Positions 1 to 9,190 of a stretch of DNA of 64,000 nucleotides are shown here, piece by piece. This DNA is from Microcaldota archaeon (lineage in GTDB: Archaea; Micrarchaeota; Micrarchaeia; Micrarchaeales; CABMGC01): NCBI GenBank assembly GCA_027365175.1, contig DAHXNY010000001.1:181483-245482 (forward strand), written 5' to 3'. Position 1 is the stretch's first letter. Every line of letters begins with the position of its first letter. Both the position numbers and the translations under genes were made by a program. The notes beneath the pieces were generated by a model that worked only from the letters and a program-made list of their open reading frames with translations, ran no database searches and was not told the origin of the DNA.

Positions 1-1011
1 CTTCAGCTTGCCCTTCTTGAGCATCTCCTCAACTCCAAGCCTGGTATCCCTGGAAAGGGAGCCGTGATGAGCCGCTATATTCTCATTACCATACTTGTAC
101 CTCTTGGCAAGATTGTAGACAACCCTCTCCGTACCGCTTCTTGTATTGGTGAATATCAGAGTTGTGCTGTTCTTCTTTATTATGGAATTCATTGTTGAAT
201 AAAGGGAATTCTCTATCTCCTCATCCTTCGCATTCATTATGTCCTTTACCGGAGACATCGCAATGAACTGGAGCTTCTTGTTCCATGTTGCGTCTACAAC
301 ATCGCAATCCCTTTCATTGCCCTTCCTGTCATATCCAACAAGGAAGCGCGCAGCATCCTCTATCGGGTGCAGCGTTGCGCCCATGCCTATCCTGACAAAA
401 TCATGCCCTACTGCTTCCGCAAGCCTCTCCATCGATAATGAGAGATGGACGCCGCGCTTGTTGTTGGCAAGCTCATGCAGTTCATCTATTATGAAGTACT
501 TCAGCTCCTTGAGGTTCTCCATGAATCTAGGCGAATTAAGCAGTATGGCAAGGCTCTCAGGAGTGGTAACGAGTATATTCGGAGGGTGTGCAAGGTGCTT
601 CTGCCTCTCGGAAGTGGGAGTATCCCCCGTCCTTATCCCCACCGTTATCTTCTTCACATCTATGCTCAGATCGGCGTATATCTCGGAAAGAGGCACATTC
701 AGGTTCCTGTATATATCATTGTTCAGAGCCCTCAAAGGAGAGACATAGATGCAGTATACCTTCTCCTCCAGCTGATTTGCAAGCGACATATTCATAAGGT
801 CGCTAAGCACTGCCATGAAGGCAGAGAAGGTCTTGCCGCTGCCTGTCGGAGCCGTTACAAGTATGTTCTTCTTCTCCTTTATCAGCTTGAAGGAGTACCT
901 CTGCGGAGGGCTAGGCTCCTTGTATCTCGAAACGAACCACTTCCTTATGAACAGATTAAGGCTATCGAGACTCTCCTCTACGCTAAACTGCTTATCCAAT
1001 ACTCGTATCAT
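1..1011 (-). CDS. lhr: Lhr-type DEAD/DEAH-box helicase, C-terminally truncated by the window edge
   Basis: Minus-strand open frame not in the ORF track because it runs off the window. Reads MIRVLDKQFSVEESLDSLNLFIRKWFVSRYKEPSPPQRYSFKLIKEKKNILVTAPTGSGKTFSAF...VYCIYVSPLRALNNDIYRNL...RTGDTPTSERQKHLAHPPNILVTTPESLAILL...IIDELHELANNKRG...LIFTNTRSGTERVVYNL: Lhr helicase motifs. Confidence 0.9.
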   Translation of the reverse strand, partial: MIRVLDKQFSVEESLDSLNLFIRKWFVSRYKEPSPPQRYSFKLIKEKKNILVTAPTGSGKTFSAFMAVLSDLMNMSLANQLEEKVYCIYVSPLRALNNDIYRNLNVPLSEIYADLSIDVKKITVGIRTGDTPTSERQKHLAHPPNILVTTPESLAILLNSPRFMENLKELKYFIIDELHELANNKRGVHLSLSMERLAEAVGHDFVRIGMGATLHPIEDAARFLVGYDRKGNERDCDVVDATWNKKLQFIAMSPVKDIMNAKDEEIENSLYSTMNSIIKKNSTTLIFTNTRSGTERVVYNLAKRYKYGNENIAAHHGSLSRDTRLGVEEMLKKGKLK

Positions 1012-1088
1012 GAAATGCACTGGGCTATAGAATAAATTTATAAGTGTGATGCACGCCTATTGTAAAAGGTTGGTTACTGGGAGTTAAA

Positions 1089-1394
1089 ATGACAGCTAAG
1101 AAAAATAAAAGCAAAAGGGCAACAGGCTTTGAGACTTTTAATAGGTCTCAGCAAATATATAAGCTTTTGGAGAAGGGAATTATCGAGAGCGAAGCGCTGA
1201 GCAACAGTGCAACGGACAGACCCGAACAGGAAGACCATATAGCAAAGCTTTTCGGATCTCCCGAATCCGGATCCAGACCCTCTGCGGTTGCCAGGCCCGT
1301 TTCAGTCAAAAGGAAGGCTGCAGGGTCCAAGACACAGAAGAAAGCAAAAGCCAAAAAGCCTAAAAGCCCTCAGAAAAGAGCGAAGAGAAGGTAG
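1089..1394 (+). CDS. Small protein with Lys/Arg-rich C-terminal tail, hypothetical
   Basis: 101 aa ORF in the gap between lhr and the response regulator; tail KRKAAGSKTQKKAKAKKPKSPQKRAKRR. Confidence 0.6.
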   Translation: MTAKKNKSKRATGFETFNRSQQIYKLLEKGIIESEALSNSATDRPEQEDHIAKLFGSPESGSRPSAVARPVSVKRKAAGSKTQKKAKAKKPKSPQKRAKRR

Positions 1395-2594
1395 TCAGTC
1401 AGCGTCCTTATCTCTCTTGCCTTTTCCTATGGATAGCCTTACTCCGTTCTGATCCCTGGTTATTATAACATCAAGATCATTGCTCCCAAGCATGCGCCTC
1501 AGCTCCTCATAGGTGTACGACCCTATCGTATTCTCATTCTTCTTGGACTTAAGTATCTCAGACCTTCTCTCTTTAAGGTCGCTCTTCTCTATAGGCGAAT
1601 ACATGAGCTGCAGCTTTGGCATCTCCGTGCCATATGTATCCTCTATCCCAAGCTCTATCGGCTTGTAACCCTCATTCTGGTATATAAAAGGCAATACTGA
1701 GTTGAACTCCGAAGCCATGTTCGCAGCTATCTTGGAAACCTTCGCCCTGTCCCCTGCGATTACAAAATCGTCAGCATCAAGAAATCCGACGAAGACGGCA
1801 CCTCCTGCCTCCTTTACGTTATCCTGTATCAGCTGTGAAACGAGCCTGAGTATGGTTATGCCTGAGTCCGATCCGAATCTGTCTGCAAAATCCGCAAGCC
1901 CGTCCACCTTAAGCCTTCCTATCTCGTAGTCGCCTGCAGCCTTTACGCTCTTCTCCACGGCAGCGGATATCTTCTCCTCGTTTGGCAAATCTATGAGCGG
2001 ATCGAATCTCTTGCCTTTCTTCTTCAGGAATATGGTGACAAGATTTCTCAGTTCTGTAGGATCGAACGGTTTCTTTACGTAGTAGTCTGCCCCGTACTTT
2101 ATGCCCTTGAACCTGTTTGAAGTGGCATCCATGGCGCTTACTATTATTACTGTGGTGCCGGTAAGGGCAGGATTGGTCTTTACAGACTGGCATATCTCAA
2201 GCCCGTCAGCACCGGGAAGCATAAGGTCAAGTATGACAAGATCAGGCTTCTCCCTCTTTATCCTCTCCATCGCCTCCTTCCCGTCGTATATCTGGGTTAT
2301 GCTGAAGCCCCTGCCTACGGAGAGTGCCATCAGCTTGTTTATGTTTTTATCGTCTTCTACTATCATGACCCGGTTCAGGACCTGCTCGTCTTGAAGCATA
2401 TAATAGGTAAGTATGCCGCCGCTGCTCCTTGAAGCTATCGCATTCGCCTCCTCAAGCTCCTCAAGACCCTTTTTCAGTATACTCTCGCTTATCTTAAGGG
2501 AAGATGTCAGGCCCTGCAACTCATTATAGGTTACCTGCTGCCTGTCGTTTATTATGGATATTATGTCGGATTTTACAGATTCAACGTTGTCCAT
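1395..2594 (-). CDS. Response regulator: N-terminal wHTH-like region + REC receiver + degenerate GGDEF-like domain
   Basis: MIVEDDKNINKLMALSVGRGFSITQIYDGKEAMERIKREKPDLVILDLMLPGADGLEICQ...IIVSAMD...GADYYVKKPFD is a receiver domain; downstream LIDLPNEEKI...FVGFLDADDFVIAG resembles a GGDEF fold without the GGDEF signature. Confidence 0.85.
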   Translation of the reverse strand: MDNVESVKSDIISIINDRQQVTYNELQGLTSSLKISESILKKGLEELEEANAIASRSSGGILTYYMLQDEQVLNRVMIVEDDKNINKLMALSVGRGFSITQIYDGKEAMERIKREKPDLVILDLMLPGADGLEICQSVKTNPALTGTTVIIVSAMDATSNRFKGIKYGADYYVKKPFDPTELRNLVTIFLKKKGKRFDPLIDLPNEEKISAAVEKSVKAAGDYEIGRLKVDGLADFADRFGSDSGITILRLVSQLIQDNVKEAGGAVFVGFLDADDFVIAGDRAKVSKIAANMASEFNSVLPFIYQNEGYKPIELGIEDTYGTEMPKLQLMYSPIEKSDLKERRSEILKSKKNENTIGSYTYEELRRMLGSNDLDVIITRDQNGVRLSIGKGKRDKDAD

Positions 2595-2701
2595 TCTGAT
2601 CGCCTATAGTAGAATCTGTATAAAGTATATAATATTTCTTATCATTTCCCTGCACCTTGCTGCAAGTAAACTATTAAAATGCGTGTGTACAAATCTAAAG
2701 C

Positions 2702-3670
2702 ATGGGATTCGGCAAACGTCATCATCATGTACCTAACCAAGCTGCCAGGAAAGGCAACGGCAAGGTGGTAATCGCAGCGGTAATCGCTATCTTAGTGGTA
2801 ATAGCAGCTTATGCGGTCCTCTCATCGGGAAGCGGGACAAGGCAGGTAGGCCAGAACTATACCTTCGTTCTGCAGAAAGGGTCCGCGCAGAATCTTATGC
2901 TGAACAGCGGCAAGCAGTTCTCAGTATACCTTAACTATTCTACCCCTTCCTTAGCCAGTCTGTACCTCAGCAGTATACCTATCTTCCAAGGCCAGACAAC
3001 AACACTGAAGATAAACAAAGGCCAGACGGCAAACATAAGCCTTAGCGGATCACAGTACGCGGACATAGAGCTCAAGCTTATCTCATCAAACAACACCGGA
3101 GCTGTTCTCTCAGTAGTGCAGATACCGGCGGACATCAAGGTCTCAACAGGCGTTTCAGGTTCGGCAATCACTGCCGCTACGACTGCCACAACTACGACGG
3201 GCAGCACCTCAACATCAACGACGCAGCCTACAACAACCGTAAACACTGGCGCCCTTGCAATATCTGCATTCAACAAAACCTCTGTCGGCACGCTGATGGG
3301 CAACTACGCAGCGCTCTACCAGGCAACCCTGTCATGCACTCCTTCCCTATACAATTCAACCTTCATCTCAACACAGCATTCTGCCCCTTCAGGACAGAAT
3401 ACATACTACAATACCAGCAAGGTAACTCCATATGCAATTACCTCCTCAGCAGTGGAAGTCTCTCCTGGAACCTACAACATAACCTATGCCACAGTATCAA
3501 AGACTGCAGGATCAAAAGCCGTCCTCAATGCCAAGTTCACATACCCTTCCAACGTTACTGTAACATACGCGTTCACAGGATTATTCAGCGGGCTTACCTA
3601 CTCGCAGGCAGAGTCAAACTATAACTCTCAGAATTCCATAGGGAACGCATGCGCCGCACTTATTCCTTGA
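2702..3670 (+). CDS. Membrane-anchored secreted protein with Thr/Ser-rich linker
   Basis: N-terminal TM VVIAAVIAILVVIAAYAVL; TTATTTTGSTSTSTTQPTTTV linker; NxT/S-rich ectodomain. Confidence 0.7.
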   Translation: MGFGKRHHHVPNQAARKGNGKVVIAAVIAILVVIAAYAVLSSGSGTRQVGQNYTFVLQKGSAQNLMLNSGKQFSVYLNYSTPSLASLYLSSIPIFQGQTTTLKINKGQTANISLSGSQYADIELKLISSNNTGAVLSVVQIPADIKVSTGVSGSAITAATTATTTTGSTSTSTTQPTTTVNTGALAISAFNKTSVGTLMGNYAALYQATLSCTPSLYNSTFISTQHSAPSGQNTYYNTSKVTPYAITSSAVEVSPGTYNITYATVSKTAGSKAVLNAKFTYPSNVTVTYAFTGLFSGLTYSQAESNYNSQNSIGNACAALIP

Positions 3671-5939
3671 CCTTGTCTTTAGGCGCCTGCTGCTTCTTCG
3701 ATTCCTTCTTGGTCTTGGCACTGAACGGTATTCTGAAATAGAATTCGCTGCCTTTTCCAGGTTCGGACTCGACGTTGACACTGCCCCCATGGAGATTCAC
3801 TATCTCCTTAGTTATCGACAGGCCAAGGCCAGTGCCAGCTCCCTCCTGCATCTTCAAGTTATCCCTATGCGGCACCTGGAAGAACTTACCGAAGACCTTT
3901 TTCTTCTCTTCTTTTGGAATTCCTATTCCTGTATCCTTGACTGCAACTCTGACATACTTGCTGTTCTTTGACACGCGCGTTACAATAACCTCTATCCCGC
4001 CCTTCTCAGTGAACTTCACCGCATTGCCTATAAGGTTGACCAGAACCTGTATCAGCCTGTTCGGGTCTGCCGTTATTTCCGGCACGTCGTAATCAATCTG
4101 CGTCTTGAAATACAATCCCTTTGCCTTGCATACCTCCTCAAAGGCCTTTATGCTTGGGTTATTCAGAAGCTCATTAAAGTTTACCTGCTGCAGGTCAAGC
4201 ACTACCTTTCCTGAAGAGAGCTTTGCGACGTCGAGCATCTGCCCTATAAGATTCATCAGCCTGTCAAGCTCATCCATTATTATCTTCAGATATCCTTTCT
4301 GGTCCTCGTTGAGCTCCCCGAACTCTCCTTTATAGAGCAGCTTTGAGAAGCCCTTTATGTTGGTTATCGGCGTCTTCAGGTCATGGGATATATTGTTTAT
4401 AAATTGCGTCTTCAGGTCGCTCTCAGCCTTATACTTCTGTGCCTCCCTGACCTTCCTCTCAATCTCATCCTCCAAATCCTCCACGCGCATCTTTGTAGCA
4501 AGCTCTGTGCCTATTATCAGGAAGCTCATGTTGCTGCTATATCCCTCATTTATCCTCTTTATGCTAAACTTGAACGGCACAAGCTCATCACTGTTTTTTG
4601 CATGCATGTTTGCGAACATGTCCGTTACGATCCCGTTCTTCTTCGCCATGGATATATACGAGCTCAGCTTCTGGCCGTCGTTAGTATCATACACGTTTGT
4701 AACCGGCTTTCCATAAACCTCCTCCTGAGTGTATTTGAGAATCTTCTCAAAGCTTTTGTTCACCTGGGTTATCATCCCGCTCTCGTCTATCCTTATGACT
4801 GCATCATTAGATATGCCGATTACCTGTTCAAAAGTGGAGCTAAGCTCCTTGAAGTACCTCTCATGCTCCTTTGAGAGTATGCCGTATACAGAATTGCCCA
4901 TCCTGTACAGATAAGCCTTCAGATCCGCATTCATGCCGTTGCCTATGCTTAACCTTAGGTTTGCAGAATACTCCCTATCCGCAGTTCCTGACAGCGCAGC
5001 CGTTAATCCGGAACCGTCCTTTATCATATCGGTGAAATTTATCCCTATCACCTCATCAGGCATGATTCCCAGAACCTCCTCGGCGTTGCCGCTTATCCAC
5101 GTTATCCCAAAGCCATTATCCATGGTGATAAATACCTCATTCCTGCTTTTCTGTACAGTATCCAATCTTCTCTCCAGGTTCTCATGCTCAGTAATGTCCT
5201 GTATCAGAAGGTGGGTCAGCCTCTCGTTAACTGCGCTCCCTCTTATTGCAAAAAGCCTTCCGTCAACAGTCCTTGTATTCAGAGGCACTCCTGCCAAAAG
5301 CTCCTTCATCTCATGCTCTCCCAGCTTGAAGTTATTGACAAAACTCTTGCCTATCGCCTCCTTAACCGAATAATCAAAAAGATTGGCATAGCCTTTATTG
5401 GCCTTTACGACATTTCCGCTCTTGTCGATAAGCACCTGCGGGACTGCAGCGTTAAACGACGCATCAAAATACTTAGCAAGGTTCACACTCTTTTCCTTCT
5501 CGGAAAGGAAGAGCGCTGCGTTTCCTACTGCCTCTGCCATGACCACTGCATCGGAGATGGCGTTTCCGCCAAAGGCCTCCTCCTGCTTTGATAGGAGTAT
5601 GAGCAGTCCGAACTTCCTCTCATAAGCGCTTATCGGAAGCACCATGCAGCTCTTGTATCCATTGTTGTAATACTCGATCAGCTCAGGAAATGCCGAATAG
5701 TCGCTCAGGCTGTTGTCAACATAAGGCTTTCTTGTGTTGAATATGAATTCCTCAAAATTGCCTCTCTTACTGTCTACAGTCAGCTCCTTTACTATGGCGC
5801 TGTCAACCCCGCTGACGCTCTGCATCTTCGCTGAAAACCTCTTCATCAGCTCAGCAGGGCTACTCACTTCCTTGTAAAGGCCTGCCACTACGGAGAGCAG
5901 ATTGTCATACCGGTCGCCGTCCATGAACGTATTGTCCAT
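3660..5939 (-). CDS. Soluble multi-sensor histidine kinase (GAF + PAS repeats + HisKA + HATPase)
   Basis: H-box NNISHDLKTPITNIKGFSKLL, N-box NRLIQVLVNLIGNAVKFTEKG, G-boxes DTGIGIPKEE / GAGTGLGLSITKEIVNLHGG; several PAS-like segments; no TM segment seen. Confidence 0.93.
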   Translation of the reverse strand: MDNTFMDGDRYDNLLSVVAGLYKEVSSPAELMKRFSAKMQSVSGVDSAIVKELTVDSKRGNFEEFIFNTRKPYVDNSLSDYSAFPELIEYYNNGYKSCMVLPISAYERKFGLLILLSKQEEAFGGNAISDAVVMAEAVGNAALFLSEKEKSVNLAKYFDASFNAAVPQVLIDKSGNVVKANKGYANLFDYSVKEAIGKSFVNNFKLGEHEMKELLAGVPLNTRTVDGRLFAIRGSAVNERLTHLLIQDITEHENLERRLDTVQKSRNEVFITMDNGFGITWISGNAEEVLGIMPDEVIGINFTDMIKDGSGLTAALSGTADREYSANLRLSIGNGMNADLKAYLYRMGNSVYGILSKEHERYFKELSSTFEQVIGISNDAVIRIDESGMITQVNKSFEKILKYTQEEVYGKPVTNVYDTNDGQKLSSYISMAKKNGIVTDMFANMHAKNSDELVPFKFSIKRINEGYSSNMSFLIIGTELATKMRVEDLEDEIERKVREAQKYKAESDLKTQFINNISHDLKTPITNIKGFSKLLYKGEFGELNEDQKGYLKIIMDELDRLMNLIGQMLDVAKLSSGKVVLDLQQVNFNELLNNPSIKAFEEVCKAKGLYFKTQIDYDVPEITADPNRLIQVLVNLIGNAVKFTEKGGIEVIVTRVSKNSKYVRVAVKDTGIGIPKEEKKKVFGKFFQVPHRDNLKMQEGAGTGLGLSITKEIVNLHGGSVNVESEPGKGSEFYFRIPFSAKTKKESKKQQAPKDKVKE

Positions 5940-5984
5940 TAAAAGGATTATAAATATACACAGCTAAATCATGCTAGTGTTCTA

Positions 5985-6644
5985 ATGATTGCAAAGGAAG
6001 TATTTGAAGGAGTGTTCAGGGTGAACGGAAAGCTCGCTACTGTCAATCTTGCACAGGGAGAGAAGGTCTACGGAGAAGAGCTTGTGAAGGCGGACGGCAA
6101 AGAGTACAGGCTATGGAATCCCTACAGGTCAAAGCTTGCAGCTGCCATTCTGAAGGGAATGAAGCACATGCAGATAAAGAATGGGAGCAAGGTCCTTTAC
6201 CTGGGGGCAGCAACAGGCACCACCTGCAGCCATATAAGCGACATAATATCCACGGAAGGAGAGCTGTACTGCGTAGAGGTGTCCGAGAGGAGCGTGCGCG
6301 ACCTGATAAAGGTGTGCGAAAAGAGGGAGAACATGATGCCTATTCTCCAAAATGCAAGAAATGTGGAAAAGTATGCCGAAGAGGTTGGCAGTGCAGACGT
6401 GCTGTACCAGGATATAGCTGCACGGGACCAGGCACAGATGCTTATCGAGAACAGCAGGTTCATAGGGAAAGGAGGCTATGCGTATGTTGCAATAAAGTCG
6501 CAGAGCATCAGCGTATCTAAGAATCCGAAAGTGGTATACAAGGAATTCCTAAAGGCAGTATCTGGCACATTCGAGGTCGTAGAGTCCATGGACCTGATGC
6601 CTTTCGACAGGATGCACCTATTCGCTGTACTCAAAAAACGCTGA
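5985..6644 (+). CDS. flpA: Fibrillarin-like rRNA/tRNA 2'-O-methyltransferase
   Basis: RLWNPYRSKLAAAILKG...GSKVLYLGAATGTTCSHISDIISTEGELYCVEVSERSVRDL...ADVLYQDIAARDQAQML. Confidence 0.95.
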   Translation: MIAKEVFEGVFRVNGKLATVNLAQGEKVYGEELVKADGKEYRLWNPYRSKLAAAILKGMKHMQIKNGSKVLYLGAATGTTCSHISDIISTEGELYCVEVSERSVRDLIKVCEKRENMMPILQNARNVEKYAEEVGSADVLYQDIAARDQAQMLIENSRFIGKGGYAYVAIKSQSISVSKNPKVVYKEFLKAVSGTFEVVESMDLMPFDRMHLFAVLKKR

Positions 6645-6677
6645 CATATATAAATTGTTTTACGATACAAATTAATC

Positions 6678-7499
6678 ATGAGCCTGTATCATAATGCAAA
6701 GGCATTCAAACTTCCCGACTCCAAGGCAAAATGCACCTACTGTTCAACAGAGTACATGTGTGCGGAAGGCCCCTATTCAATATGCCCATTATGCGAATCG
6801 ATCGCAGTGGCTGGTGAAAAGAGCTCTACTGATCCTGCAGTCGCATCTAAGCTTGGAAGCATAAGCAAATCAATAGCCAAAGGGGCATATCTTGAAGCTG
6901 TTGAGAATGCAGAGCAGCTCTGCACAAATGCCGACCCTAAAGTGCTATACGCTCTTGCGTCCCTATACAGGTTGCTCTCAGACATAACCTATCTCGATGT
7001 GGATTATACGATGAAGGCGTTCATGGAGAGGAATGCGGACAACAGGAACGACGAGCCTAAAAGGAACAAGTATAATGCCATGCACCTCGAATCTAGAAAC
7101 AGGGAGTGCCTTCACAAAAGCATAGAGACTATCGAGCTTTCAAACGCATCCGACGAGAATTCTCTATTCATCAAGGCAATGGCCGAGATTAAACTGAAGA
7201 GATATGCGCATGCTGCAATAATACTGGACCAGCAGCCCAATACTACTCTCGCATTCAGATATGCGAAGATGGCACTTGCAACAGAAGGCAATGAGAGGGA
7301 TGCGGAGAAAAAGATAAACGAACTGCTCAGCGCAAGGGAAATCAGTGCCATATTCTATGCAGCGAGGCATCTTGCAATGAGGAAAGAGTTCAGCAGTGCT
7401 GAAAAGCTTCTTGCCTTGATCTCTTCATTCATAGACCTTCCAAAGTACAAGATATACGAGAAACGCATCAAGAGCGTAGCCGATGCTGCAGGAATATAA
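6678..7499 (+). CDS. Zinc-ribbon N-terminus + TPR-like helical repeat protein, hypothetical
   Basis: CTYCSTEYMCAEGPYSICPLCE zinc-binding pattern followed by an alpha-helical region. Confidence 0.65.
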   Translation: MSLYHNAKAFKLPDSKAKCTYCSTEYMCAEGPYSICPLCESIAVAGEKSSTDPAVASKLGSISKSIAKGAYLEAVENAEQLCTNADPKVLYALASLYRLLSDITYLDVDYTMKAFMERNADNRNDEPKRNKYNAMHLESRNRECLHKSIETIELSNASDENSLFIKAMAEIKLKRYAHAAIILDQQPNTTLAFRYAKMALATEGNERDAEKKINELLSAREISAIFYAARHLAMRKEFSSAEKLLALISSFIDLPKYKIYEKRIKSVADAAGI

Positions 7500-7525
7500 G
7501 CAGAGATTGGCTACATACGCTCCCG

Positions 7526-8965
7526 TCAGCCTTTTATAACCGCTATGGGTACATTCCTCGCCACTGGCATCGCAAGCCCTGCCCCTTCCACCACTCTTAT
7601 TACCTCGTCTATGTCCTTGTAGACCCACTCGGATTCCTCGCTTACCAATCTTCTGTCATGCACCCTGAGCTCTATCTCCTTGATCTTCATCGCGGCAAGT
7701 GTCTTTTCAGCCCCTATCTCCCTCAGCGCCTGGTGCCTCGACATAACCCTGCCTGCACCGTGACACGCTGAGCCGAAGGTCTCTTCCATCGCCCCTTCAC
7801 CGCCTGCAAGTATGTAGCTCGCCGTTCCCATGCTTCCAGGTATGAGTACCGGCTGCCCGTAATCCCTATAAGCTTCAGGTATCTCCTTCCTGCCTTTTGC
7901 AAAGGCCCGGGTCGCCCCCTTCCTATGCACATACACCCTCTCTCTTTTACCGTCCACCTTATGCTCCTCGAGCTTTGCTATATTGTGCGAAAGGTCATAC
8001 AGGAGGCTCATCCCTAGTTCTTCAGCGCTCCTGCCCATGACCTTCTCAAAGCTCTCCCTTATTATGTGTGTTATCATCTCCCTGTTAGCGAATGCGAAGT
8101 TCACTCCGCACTTCATCGCCTTCAGGTAATCCTCAGCTTCCCTGCTCTTAACATGTGCGTAGCTAAGCTCCGGGTCAACTATCTTTATGCCCTTCCTCGC
8201 CTGGTATTCCGCAAGCGTGCGGAGATAATCGCTGCATATCTGATGGCCGAAGCCCCTCGATCCTGTATGCACCATGACAACTATCTGCCCTTCATAGACT
8301 CCATAAGCCTTTGCAAGCTTCTTATCGAATATCCTCTCTACCTTCTGTATCTCAAGGAAGTGGTTGCCGGCCCCCAGAGTGCCAAGCTGATTCTTGCCCC
8401 TCGATTTTGCGCGCTGGCTCACCTTGGAGAAATCCGCCCCTTCCATGCAGCCCTTCTCCTCCATATGCTCTATATCATCACTAACTCCAAAGCCTTTGCC
8501 TACAAGGTATGCTGCACCTTCATTGGCCACCCTCTCAAGGTCAGAAGGTTCAAAACCTGCCTTAAGCCTGCTGTCAAGCCCGCTAGGCACATTCAAGAAT
8601 ATCTCATCAGACAGTCTCTTCATATTCTTCCTTATGTCCGACTCTTCGAGATTGGTCCTTATTACGCGTATCCCGCAGTTTATGTCAAATCCTATGGCAC
8701 CCGGAGAGATTATTCCCTCTTCAGCATCAAAACCGGCCACTCCGCCCACAGGGAAGCCATAGCCCTCATGCCCGTCAGGCATGACCATCACGTTTCCATG
8801 TATTCCGGGCAGCGTTGCAGCATTCGCTGCCTGCTGCATCGTCCTATCGTTCTTAAGGTTGGCCATAAGCCTTTCAGAGGAGTAGATGACCACTCCTGTA
8901 TTCATGCCACTCGAAGCATCCTTTTCTATCCTGAACCTATACTCATCAATCTTCTTCACTCTCAT
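7526..8965 (-). CDS. rtcB: RNA-splicing (tRNA) ligase RtcB
   Basis: MVMPDGHEGYGFPVGGVAGFDAEEGIISPGAIGFDINCGIR; LGTLGAGNHFLEIQ; VHTGSRGFGHQI; HRKGATRAF; PVLIPGSMGTASYIL. Confidence 0.97.
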   Translation of the reverse strand: MRVKKIDEYRFRIEKDASSGMNTGVVIYSSERLMANLKNDRTMQQAANAATLPGIHGNVMVMPDGHEGYGFPVGGVAGFDAEEGIISPGAIGFDINCGIRVIRTNLEESDIRKNMKRLSDEIFLNVPSGLDSRLKAGFEPSDLERVANEGAAYLVGKGFGVSDDIEHMEEKGCMEGADFSKVSQRAKSRGKNQLGTLGAGNHFLEIQKVERIFDKKLAKAYGVYEGQIVVMVHTGSRGFGHQICSDYLRTLAEYQARKGIKIVDPELSYAHVKSREAEDYLKAMKCGVNFAFANREMITHIIRESFEKVMGRSAEELGMSLLYDLSHNIAKLEEHKVDGKRERVYVHRKGATRAFAKGRKEIPEAYRDYGQPVLIPGSMGTASYILAGGEGAMEETFGSACHGAGRVMSRHQALREIGAEKTLAAMKIKEIELRVHDRRLVSEESEWVYKDIDEVIRVVEGAGLAMPVARNVPIAVIKG

Positions 8966-9026
8966 AGCCTAACCTTTAAATATCAGCGAAACTGAGGAAA
9001 TTACGCATTTTTTGGCAATGCAAACG

Positions 9027-9034
9027 TATAAATA
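9027..9034 (+). promoter_or_regulatory. Putative TATA box upstream of tRNA-Leu
   Basis: tataaata about 43 nt upstream of the tRNA 5' end. Confidence 0.45.
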
Positions 9035-9076
9035 CTAGATAATATTATATAATGAAACATATAATTAAATAGCCGT

Positions 9077-9174
9077 GCAGGGATGGCGGAGCCTGGTCAA
9101 ACGCGACAGACTCAAGATCTGTTGGCTTAGGCCTACGAGAGTTCAATAATATTGAACAAATCTCTCTCCCTGCA
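9077..9174 (+). tRNA. tRNA-Leu(CAA) with encoded CCA (9175-9177) and a 13-nt insertion in the T-loop
   Basis: Acceptor GCAGGGA/TCCCTGC with A73; anticodon arm ACAGA-CTCAAGA-TCTGT; long variable arm; T-stem GAGAG(9137-9141)/CTCTC(9162-9166) encloses 20 nt (TTCAATAATATTGAACAAAT) instead of 7. Confidence 0.9.
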
Positions 9175-9190
9175 CCATAAATGTGATTCA

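Noticed and set aside
239-1035. Four overlapping + strand ORFs in the first kilobase
   Set aside because: Shadow ORFs of the minus-strand lhr helicase, which is missing from the track because it runs off the window.
8066-8995. 309-aa + strand ORF
   Set aside because: Antisense of rtcB; no domain signature while the opposite strand is clearly RtcB.
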